A stretch of 28,444 nucleotides of DNA from Elusimicrobia bacterium UBA6262 (GTDB lineage: Bacteria > CAYTYR01 > UBA6262): contig DJVG01000025.1 of NCBI GenBank assembly GCA_002441095.1, positions 1 through 28,444 of the forward strand, in the 5' to 3' direction. A program made the position numbers and the translations under genes. This document shows positions 16,522 to 23,321 of the stretch, piece by piece. Positions within the stretch are counted from its first letter, which is position 1; each line of letters begins with the position of its first letter. The notes under the pieces are model-generated. The model made no database searches. It saw only the letters and a program-made list of their open reading frames with translations, and had not been told where the DNA came from.

Positions 16522-17598
16522 ATGAAAACAATGAAACCCAGCTTTGATGCAGTAGGTATTGACATCGGAACACATTCCATCAAGATAGCCTACCTCAAGA
16601 ACGATACCCTCACCAAGTTAGGCTTGCGCGAAATCAGTCCCGACACTGCTTTAACCACCATGCCCGCCGAAGAGAAAGACAAACTCATCAGTAACGTCCT
16701 TAAGCAAATAATCACCGAAAGCCAGCTCAATATCAAGAAGGCCATCATTTCCCTCAGCGGCGATGCCGTCGTAGTCCGTTATATCATTTTGCCGAAGATG
16801 TCCCAGAAAGACCTGGAAACCACCATTAAGTTTGAGGCTGAGCCGTATATTTCCTTCCCTCTGGACCAGGCACAGCTGGATTTCCAGATCCTGGGTGACA
16901 ATGAGGAAGAAGAGACCAAGCGGATGGATGTATTACTGGTCGCCGGCAAGAAAGATATCATTGACCGCCAGGTCAATATTATCAAAAATGTTGGCTTGCG
17001 GCCGGTGCTCATTGATGTCGATTCTTTTGCCCTGGAAAATCTTTATGATTACAATATGGGCGAAGATACCAATACCGGCGGAATCGTCCTCTTGAATATT
17101 GGGGCTACGTTTACCAATATTAATATTATCGAGAACGGGATATCCCGTTTTACCCGCGATGTATCTATCGCCGGCAATAACCTGACGAAAGCTTTACAGC
17201 GGGACTTGCGGCTGGATTATTTGAAAGCCGAAGAGCTGAAGAAGAACAAGGCGGTGCTCCTCTCTGAAGATGAAGAAGGGGATAAGGAATCAGAACAGAT
17301 CTCCGATATCATCAAGCCGGTGTTCCATGAATTACTCGGGGAAATACGCCGCTCCCTGGATTATTACCAGGCGCAGTCCAGCGAACGGTCCCTGAAAAAG
17401 ATCATTTTGAGCGGCGGGACGGCCAAGATCAAGGGGATCGAGAAGATCATTACCCAGGAAACCAAACTGCCGGTCGAAAGGATCAATCCTTTTGAGAAAG
17501 CTAAGCTGAACCTGAAAAATATATCTAATGAACAAATGGACGATATGCAACCGCTCTTTTCCGTATGTATGGGCCTGGCTCTTAGGGTCAGAAGCTAA
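16522..17598 (+). CDS. pilM: Type IV pilus assembly protein PilM
   Basis: A 358-residue actin-like ATPase-fold protein of the PilM family. It binds the cytoplasmic tail of PilN and links the motor side to the alignment complex. The phosphate-1 motif VGIDIGTHSIKIAYLK is at 11-26. The LPKMSQKDLETTIKFEAEPYI segment near 90-110 is diagnostic of PilM. LLNIGATFTNI near 190 and ILSGGTAKIKGI near 295 are the other nucleotide-binding motifs. AAGGAG at 16505-16510 is 11 nt before the ATG, a slightly long spacing. It is the first of five co-directional genes ending in the secretin. Confidence 0.96.
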   Translation: MKTMKPSFDAVGIDIGTHSIKIAYLKNDTLTKLGLREISPDTALTTMPAEEKDKLISNVLKQIITESQLNIKKAIISLSGDAVVVRYIILPKMSQKDLETTIKFEAEPYISFPLDQAQLDFQILGDNEEEETKRMDVLLVAGKKDIIDRQVNIIKNVGLRPVLIDVDSFALENLYDYNMGEDTNTGGIVLLNIGATFTNINIIENGISRFTRDVSIAGNNLTKALQRDLRLDYLKAEELKKNKAVLLSEDEEGDKESEQISDIIKPVFHELLGEIRRSLDYYQAQSSERSLKKIILSGGTAKIKGIEKIITQETKLPVERINPFEKAKLNLKNISNEQMDDMQPLFSVCMGLALRVRS

Positions 17599-17621
17599 TA
17601 AAATGAGGTGAGAGACAATCT

Positions 17622-18179
17622 ATGATCAAAATTAACTTATTGCCGCGGGATATGCAGCGAGAAGAAGGGGCTAAAAAACAGCAACAGCTCGCCATCTTGA
17701 GCATTATTTTGGTGGCCTGCCTGCTCTTGGTATGGTTTGTCAGTTTGAAAACTAACCTCACCAAAAAGCAGAGAGAACTGAAAACGGCAGAAGAAGAGTT
17801 AGAGAAGGTGCGTGTTTTAGTGGAAGCAGTAGAAAAGAAGAAGCAGCAGAAAGAGGCCCTGGACCGCAAATGGGGTATCGTGGAAAAACTGCTGCAAGGC
17901 CGGTTTAAATGGGCGATGATCATGGATGAACTGCAGAGAAGCCTGCCGAAGAACATCTGGGTCACTAACCTGCAGGGGGTCAAAAAAGATACCGGTAATA
18001 TGATCACCATCAATGGCATGTCCTTTGACCATTTTGCGATCGCTGATTTTGTCACCAGCCTGGAAGACAATGAATATTTTGAAAATGTGGAGCTGAACAG
18101 TATCACTGAAGCCACTAAAGGCGACAAAAGCAGCCGCACCACTTTGAGTTTTAATGTTACTATGACCAGCAAACTATGA
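17622..18179 (+). CDS. pilN: Type IV pilus assembly protein PilN
   Basis: A 185-residue bitopic inner-membrane protein. The N-terminal MIKINLLP motif (1-8) is the known PilM-binding sequence. A membrane helix spans about 23-42, a coiled coil about 44-90, and a small periplasmic ferredoxin-like domain follows, with DELQRSLPKNIWVTNL (about 102-117). GAGGTGA (17605-17611) is the ribosome binding site. It should pair with the PilO encoded next. Confidence 0.95.
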   Translation: MIKINLLPRDMQREEGAKKQQQLAILSIILVACLLLVWFVSLKTNLTKKQRELKTAEEELEKVRVLVEAVEKKKQQKEALDRKWGIVEKLLQGRFKWAMIMDELQRSLPKNIWVTNLQGVKKDTGNMITINGMSFDHFAIADFVTSLEDNEYFENVELNSITEATKGDKSSRTTLSFNVTMTSKL

Positions 18180-18212
18180 ATCAAGGCCAGCGGGTAAAAG
18201 GAGGATGCACTG

Positions 18213-18785
18213 GTGAAAATTGGAGATAAGAAAAACAAACAACAGCAACAAATATGGATCATGGCGATCGTGATCAACATCGTTCTCGTTTTTTTATTTT
18301 TTAATTTCGTCCATGGTAACCTGAACGCCGGGATTCAAAAAGTTGATACCAAGCTGAAAGAAGTAAAGGCCAGGCTGGAAGAAGCTAATTCCATCGCTGA
18401 CCGGAAAGAAATTATCGATAAGGAGCTGGCTGTTTTACAGCTGAAGCTTTCTTCTATGAGCGAAATGCTGCCGCAGAAAAAAGAGATCCCGAAGTTTTTA
18501 AGGACCATTATTTCCCGTGCCAATGATAATAGTGTACGGGTAGTGACTTTTACGCCGACCGCCATAATTTCCCGCGAATTTTACAATGAAGTGCCGGTCA
18601 CCGTCAACATTAGGAGTTCTTTCAATAACTTAGGGCTATTTTTTACCAGGGTCGGTAATCTTAACAGAATTGTAAATGTCGAGAATGTACAGCTTTCCGC
18701 TACTCCCGGGGAAAGCATCTCGGAAACCATCAGCGCTGCATTTACCATTAAGACATTTACGTATCCTGAAGGCGGTGGAAACTAA
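18213..18785 (+). CDS. pilO: Type IV pilus assembly protein PilO
   Basis: A 190-residue bitopic protein starting at GTG, set by AGGAGG (18199-18204) 8 nt upstream. It has a membrane helix at about 14-34, a coiled coil at 36-80, the MLPQKKEIPKFL motif at about 90-101 and a PilO ferredoxin-like domain with FYNEVPVTVNIRSSFNNLGLF. It forms the periplasmic alignment complex with PilN and PilP. Its TAA overlaps the pilP ATG by one base (TAATG), so translation is coupled. Confidence 0.94.
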   Translation: MKIGDKKNKQQQQIWIMAIVINIVLVFLFFNFVHGNLNAGIQKVDTKLKEVKARLEEANSIADRKEIIDKELAVLQLKLSSMSEMLPQKKEIPKFLRTIISRANDNSVRVVTFTPTAIISREFYNEVPVTVNIRSSFNNLGLFFTRVGNLNRIVNVENVQLSATPGESISETISAAFTIKTFTYPEGGGN

Positions 18786-19255
18786 TGAAAAAATATACCG
18801 GTATCATACTGCTGACAGCTCTCTTCCTGGTTCTGACCGGACAGCTGGTTTTTACAGCGCCAGAGGTAGCTGAACAAGCATTGAGCGAAGAAGCAAAAAA
18901 AGAAATAGGTCCTGGGTATGTCTACAAGAGCGGCAACCGCCGGGATCCATTCATCCCTCTGACCAGTAAGTATGCCAGCGGGGACGATGCTGCCAGGCTC
19001 GGTGTAAAAGGTATGGCCGCTGAAGTAGATGTAAAACTGCTGACCCTGAAGGGATATGTTTTCAGCCAGGCGCGCAAGCATGCCTTGTTTAAATCGGCTG
19101 ATGGCCGAACCTATGTCCTGGACCGGGGTAAATTGCTGGATGATCGCGGCTTGACCGTCCCGGGGATCGCAGGTATAGTAAAAGCAGATAAAGTGGTGCT
19201 GATCACCAAGAAAAATGTAATGAGAGAATTTAAATTAAGAGAGGAGAGTGAATAG
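18785..19255 (+). CDS. pilP: PilP-like periplasmic protein without lipobox
   Basis: A 156-residue PilP-family protein, identified by GNRRDPFIPL near residue 50, a C-terminal beta-domain (VKLLTLKGYVFSQARKHALFK to GIVKADKVVLITKK) and its place between pilO and the secretin. Canonical PilP is an inner-membrane lipoprotein. This one has an N-terminal hydrophobic stretch (6-24) but no cysteine anywhere, so it must be held by an uncleaved helix or be periplasmic. In the family, PilP contacts PilN/PilO and the N0 domain of PilQ. Confidence 0.88.
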   Translation: MKKYTGIILLTALFLVLTGQLVFTAPEVAEQALSEEAKKEIGPGYVYKSGNRRDPFIPLTSKYASGDDAARLGVKGMAAEVDVKLLTLKGYVFSQARKHALFKSADGRTYVLDRGKLLDDRGLTVPGIAGIVKADKVVLITKKNVMREFKLREESE

Positions 19256-19259
19256 TATA

Positions 19260-21038
19260 ATGAAAAGATTAATGGTTGCGAGCGTCTTATTCGGTATTTT
19301 AGCTCTAGGTTTGCATTTTACCTCTTTACCTGCTTTTAGCCAGCCAGAGGAAGAAATTGACATTACTACTATTGAGACTGCTAATTTAGATTCTGACAAA
19401 GCAGAAGTCACGATTAAAGGTGGTGGCCAGATCACCTGCAAAGACTTCAAGGTGGCCAAGCCGCCGATGATCATTGTAGATATCGCCAATGCTGTCTTTA
19501 AAATTACCAATAAAAATATTGCGGTCAATCAAGGACTTATAAAAAGCATTCGGTCCAGCCAATTTAAAGTAAAACCCCAGAAAAGTGTGCGTGTGGCCAT
19601 AGATCTTACTGAAATGGCGACATATGAAATAGTCAAGGGTGAGAACCAGGTCACGGTGAAGATAGACCAGCCATCCCAGTCTGCTGCAGCTCCTGCTCCG
19701 GCAGTTGTTGAAGCACCAGCTCCGGCAGTTGTTGAAGCGCCGGCAGTTGTTGCTGCTCCTGCTCCGGCAGCCGCAGAAGCACCGGCAGAAGAACCGGCAG
19801 CCAGTGAATCTGCTGAAGAAACAGCTCCTGTCGCCGGTCAAAAAGAACAAACTATTTCCCTTGATTTTAAAGATGCTGATATCCGCGATGTACTCAAGAT
19901 ATTATCGGTAAAAAGCGGCATCAATATGGTTTATGGGGAAGATGTCAAGGGATCAGTCACTATCCACTTGGATAAAGTCTCATTCCAGGATGCTTTAAAT
20001 ATTATCCTGAGATTGACCGGATTGTCATATGATTACATTGCCCCGAATGTGATGCGGATCGCTACACCGGCAACAGTAAAAGCAGAACAGTCCCTGGGCG
20101 TAACCCAGACTGGTGTTTTCGGCGTGAATTATGCCAAAGCATCAGAATTGACTCCTTTATTAAGTACCTTAATGAGCGCGCAGGGCAAGATCCAGGCTGA
20201 TAGCAGGACTAATAGCATTATTGTTACTGATATTAGCGATAATATTAAAAAAGTAGTGGATATGATCAAGATACTGGATGTGCCGACGCCACAGGTCATG
20301 ATCGAAGCGCAAATAGTCTCAGTCAACAAAGATTCAAGCATGGATTTAGGTATTACATGGAACTTAACCAAGAACTGGACTGAAACAGGCAGGTATCCAA
20401 ACCTGGACACTACTTCTGGCATTGACAATGTCCTGGGAAAAACAGGTACGGTTGATACCAGTAATATTGGCAATGCTCCCGGCTTGATCTCACTGGGAAA
20501 AGTATTTCATAAAGGCAATGAATGGTCCAGTTTGAGTGCTGTGCTAGGAGCCATGGAGACGAAAGGAAAAGGCAAGGTATTGTCCAGTCCGAAGATCGCT
20601 ACCTTAAACAACCAGGAAGCGTCGATCCTATCTGGTAAGAAGGTTGCCTATGTAAGCTCCTCCAATATGACTACCGGCGGATCAACCCAGACGGTCAGCT
20701 TTATAGATGTTGGCGTTAAACTGACGGTAACTCCCAGTATAAACCTGGATAAAAAAATAACCATGAAAATACATGCTGAAGTAAGCTCTATCGGCAACGT
20801 GCCGCCGAACACATCTGTGCCGCCGCCAATCAGTACGCGCACTGCTGATACGAATATCCTGGCTGCCGACGGCGAAACGCTGGTTATTGGCGGCCTGATC
20901 GATGAACAGGCGACCGAAGACCTGTCCAGAATACCGTTCATCGGCGAAATACCTATTATTGGCGCCTTGTTTACGCATAAAGAAAATACTACTACGAAAA
21001 CCGAATTGCTAGTGTTTATTACCCCGCATATCATGTAG
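19260..21038 (+). CDS. pilQ: Type IV pilus secretin PilQ
   Basis: The outer-membrane pore for the pilus, 592 residues from the ATG at 19260. A GTG at 19248 adds four residues, but AGGAG ends 1 nt before it. Order: signal peptide (to about 25), one AMIN domain (about 30-125, peptidoglycan-binding in this family), an Ala/Pro/Val/Glu-rich linker (about 128-190), an STN/N0 domain (SLDFKDADIRDVLKILS onward), one secretin N1 domain (GVFGVNYAKASELTPLLS), then the secretin beta-barrel domain with SSPKIATLNNQEASI, GETLVIGGLI and RIPFIGEIPIIGALF. It ends with LLVFITPHIM. Only one AMIN domain is seen, where many PilQ proteins have two. It overlaps no gene but begins 4 bp after pilP. Confidence 0.96.
   Translation: MKRLMVASVLFGILALGLHFTSLPAFSQPEEEIDITTIETANLDSDKAEVTIKGGGQITCKDFKVAKPPMIIVDIANAVFKITNKNIAVNQGLIKSIRSSQFKVKPQKSVRVAIDLTEMATYEIVKGENQVTVKIDQPSQSAAAPAPAVVEAPAPAVVEAPAVVAAPAPAAAEAPAEEPAASESAEETAPVAGQKEQTISLDFKDADIRDVLKILSVKSGINMVYGEDVKGSVTIHLDKVSFQDALNIILRLTGLSYDYIAPNVMRIATPATVKAEQSLGVTQTGVFGVNYAKASELTPLLSTLMSAQGKIQADSRTNSIIVTDISDNIKKVVDMIKILDVPTPQVMIEAQIVSVNKDSSMDLGITWNLTKNWTETGRYPNLDTTSGIDNVLGKTGTVDTSNIGNAPGLISLGKVFHKGNEWSSLSAVLGAMETKGKGKVLSSPKIATLNNQEASILSGKKVAYVSSSNMTTGGSTQTVSFIDVGVKLTVTPSINLDKKITMKIHAEVSSIGNVPPNTSVPPPISTRTADTNILAADGETLVIGGLIDEQATEDLSRIPFIGEIPIIGALFTHKENTTTKTELLVFITPHIM
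19695..19742 (+). repeat. Tandem 24-bp repeat in the PilQ linker
   Basis: GCTCCGGCAGTTGTTGAAGC begins at 19695 and again at 19719, a 24-bp period. Further degenerate copies of CCGGCAG-containing units run to about 19800. It encodes the Ala-Pro-Ala-Val-Val-Glu repeats between the AMIN and N0 domains. Copy number could vary between strains and change the linker length. Confidence 0.75.
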
Positions 21039-21060
21039 TATTGCGGCTTATCCGAGTGTC

Positions 21061-21110
21061 AAAAAAGCGCGAGTTTAGGTGTCTAACAAACCTTAAGTTC
21101 GCGCTTTTTT
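21061..21110. terminator. Strong bidirectional intrinsic terminator after pilQ
   Basis: The arms 21061-21079 and 21092-21110 pair over 19 positions with only three G.U wobbles, around a 12-nt loop. The plus-strand stem ends in six T and begins with six A, so the hairpin works in either direction. It closes the pilMNOPQ unit 22 nt after the pilQ stop. Confidence 0.9.
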
Positions 21111-21135
21111 ACAAAAAGCAAAGGATTACCTCCTT

Positions 21136-21660
21136 ATGGCTGAAAATCTAGGCATTGCCTTGGATCATCTTAAAAATAACTTTATTGATATTAGTATCCG
21201 TGAATTCCAGGAAATCATCAAAAAAGAACCGGCTAATTCCCTGGCCCATCTCTACTTAAGCCGGGCCCTGGAGAAAAAGGGTAACCAGGAACAAGCCAAT
21301 GGTTTCTTTGTCCTCGCCCTGGAAGAGGCAAAGCTGGCGCTGAAAACAGGTACCGGCGTGAACAAGGAGATCCATCAGCATCTGATCAATATGTATCATA
21401 AATGCGATCAACTGGACATAGCCATAGTGCAGTACAAGAAACTGGCGGCAGCTAATCCAGCCAATGAATATTTTGCTGAATGTGTTAAACAGATCTCCGC
21501 TCTTTCAACTTTCAGCGTTAACACTGCTTCCCAAATAGGTGAAAAAAACAGGAATAATTCAAAAACCTGGATTTTTATGATCTTGATCATAGGTGCTTTA
21601 GTGTTGATAGTTTTGTTTATTACACTGCAATATTTTAAAATGAACCCTGTTTTTAAATGA
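21136..21660 (+). CDS. Small TPR protein with C-terminal membrane anchor
   Basis: A 174-residue protein. Residues 1-120 contain about three TPR-like helical pairs (FIDISIREFQEIIKKEPANSLAHLYLSRALEKKG and further). After a polar linker, a single hydrophobic helix (about 145-166) followed by KMNPVFK makes it tail-anchored, with the TPRs in the cytoplasm. AAGGA (21121-21125) precedes the ATG by 10 nt. The stop overlaps the start of the next gene by 4 bp (ATGA), so it is coupled to the first Wzy_C protein and may be its partner. No named family is recognised. Confidence 0.78.
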   Translation: MAENLGIALDHLKNNFIDISIREFQEIIKKEPANSLAHLYLSRALEKKGNQEQANGFFVLALEEAKLALKTGTGVNKEIHQHLINMYHKCDQLDIAIVQYKKLAAANPANEYFAECVKQISALSTFSVNTASQIGEKNRNNSKTWIFMILIIGALVLIVLFITLQYFKMNPVFK

Positions 21661-23321
21661 TTGCTAATTGCCGTCCTGCTACATTACTTTTCCTGTCTAC
21701 CGCGGTCCTCTCCCTGTTTTTAAATGCCAGCTGGGATATTTGGTCCCAAGCTTTAGTCCATGTCCTGAGCCTGGCCATTCTTACTTTATTCCTGGTCCAG
21801 ACAGTGTGGCAAAAAAAGGAAATTGTTATTTCCTATAATTACGCCGATGTCTGGTTCTTCCTGTACCTGGCCGGAATTTCTCTCTCTTATCATTATTCTG
21901 TTAACCAGTTTAACACCCGCAATGAACTTTATAATCATTTTAATTATTATCTTTTGTTTTACCTGTGTCCGCTGTTACTGGCCGAGGTCCGCTGGCGGGA
22001 TCTCTTCCTGAGATTGCTCGGTATCGCGGCCGGATTCATCGCCTTGTTGACGCTCTGGCAGTTTTGGGCCGGGGAACAGATAACCGGCGGACCCTTGCTG
22101 AACACTAATATTGCCAGCGGATTTTTTGTCCTGGTCTTGCCCCTGTTGATATCCAGGCTGGCCTGGGGTATGAAGCAGAAAAAAGGTCCTGCCTGGTATC
22201 TGCCTGAATTATTATTAGCGTTCGTGATCTTGATTGGCTTGCTTATTAACAAGTCTTTGGGCGCCTGGGTCAGCTTATATTTCAGCTTGCTGCTGGTGGT
22301 GATACTTAGACGGAAAATATTGAGCGGGAGATACACTATCACCGGACTCGTCTTGAGTGCCATAGTGATCGGGTATTTTATAGCGGGTAAATTGCAAGAG
22401 CCTGAGGTATTCAACCGGTTCTTATGGTGGCAGGGGGCTGTTAATATTATCAAGAACCATCCTTTAGGCGGGGTAGGCCTGGGAAATTTCGGGAACATGT
22501 ATCTCGTCTATAAAACCGCTGGATTAAATTCAATCTATGCCCATAATCATTATCTCCAGCTCTGGTCAGAAGTAGGCGTTTTTAGCCTGGTATTTTGGCT
22601 ATTAGGGATATATGCAGTTATACGCGGCAAACTGTTAAAATTGCCTGAACAGGAGCTGTACGATCAATATACCAGCATTGGCCTGATTTGTGCTACTGGC
22701 GGCCTGCTGGCTTATAGCCTGATCGACTACAGCCTGTATCTACCTGCTATCGCGATTAATTGGTGGATATTGTTGGGACTGATGCGTTCCTCTCTGCCAG
22801 CAAAAACCGTTATCCTTAGAATAAATGCTTATCACCGCCTGGTTTTTGTTTTTATGATTATTTTACTGGGCCTGCTGGCAGTAACGCCATTTTTTGCGAG
22901 CCAACGCTATGTTAATGGTATTACCTATCTGGGCCAAAAAGACCTGGCCAAAGCTAAGAAAACGCTGAAAATATCTCTCGCCTTGGATCCCCTTAATGCC
23001 CAGGCCTACGGCTTTTTATCAGATATCGCTAAAGAAGAAGGAAGCCTTACTGTGGCGGTAGGCTATCTGCAAAAAGCCATCTCTCTAGACAGGTATTTTG
23101 GGCCGTTTCATCATAATTTGGCTCTGCTCTATGAGGCCCAGGATAAACTGCCTCAGGCCATTGCTGAAGCCGAACAGGCAGTCGCTTGTCACCGTCAGAA
23201 ACCGCTCTATCATTATACGCTCAGCCTGCTCTATAAAAAAGCGGGCCGCACCGCTGAAGCCGAAACAGAATCCAGGCGCTGGAAAGAATTATTAGGGACC
23301 ACAAATGCGCAAAATAATTAA
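21657..23321 (+). CDS. O-antigen ligase/polymerase-like (Wzy_C) membrane protein with TPR domain, copy 1
   Basis: A 554-residue polytopic protein with about 11 hydrophobic helices (1-413) and a TPR region (about 414-545). Wzy_C-family marks are NTNIASGF (149-156), NHPLGGVGLGNFG (267-279) and AHNHYLQLWSEVG (295-307) in the large periplasmic loop. The family transfers or polymerises lipid-linked glycans; it includes WaaL, Wzy and the pilin oligosaccharyltransferases PglL/PilO. The usual S-x-S-R-G-A motif reads NKSLGAW here (198-204), with Leu in place of Arg. The start overlaps the previous stop by 4 bp and has no clear ribosome binding site, so it relies on coupling. Which reaction it performs cannot be told. 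Confidence 0.85.
   Translation: MIANCRPATLLFLSTAVLSLFLNASWDIWSQALVHVLSLAILTLFLVQTVWQKKEIVISYNYADVWFFLYLAGISLSYHYSVNQFNTRNELYNHFNYYLLFYLCPLLLAEVRWRDLFLRLLGIAAGFIALLTLWQFWAGEQITGGPLLNTNIASGFFVLVLPLLISRLAWGMKQKKGPAWYLPELLLAFVILIGLLINKSLGAWVSLYFSLLLVVILRRKILSGRYTITGLVLSAIVIGYFIAGKLQEPEVFNRFLWWQGAVNIIKNHPLGGVGLGNFGNMYLVYKTAGLNSIYAHNHYLQLWSEVGVFSLVFWLLGIYAVIRGKLLKLPEQELYDQYTSIGLICATGGLLAYSLIDYSLYLPAIAINWWILLGLMRSSLPAKTVILRINAYHRLVFVFMIILLGLLAVTPFFASQRYVNGITYLGQKDLAKAKKTLKISLALDPLNAQAYGFLSDIAKEEGSLTVAVGYLQKAISLDRYFGPFHHNLALLYEAQDKLPQAIAEAEQAVACHRQKPLYHYTLSLLYKKAGRTAEAETESRRWKELLGTTNAQNN

Noticed and set aside
17588..18280. A 230-codon open frame on the minus strand opposite pilN
   Set aside because: It lies fully antisense to pilN and the start of pilO, has a Cys/Ser/Phe-rich composition typical of a shadow of Lys/Glu-rich coding DNA, and shows no ribosome binding site or family motif.
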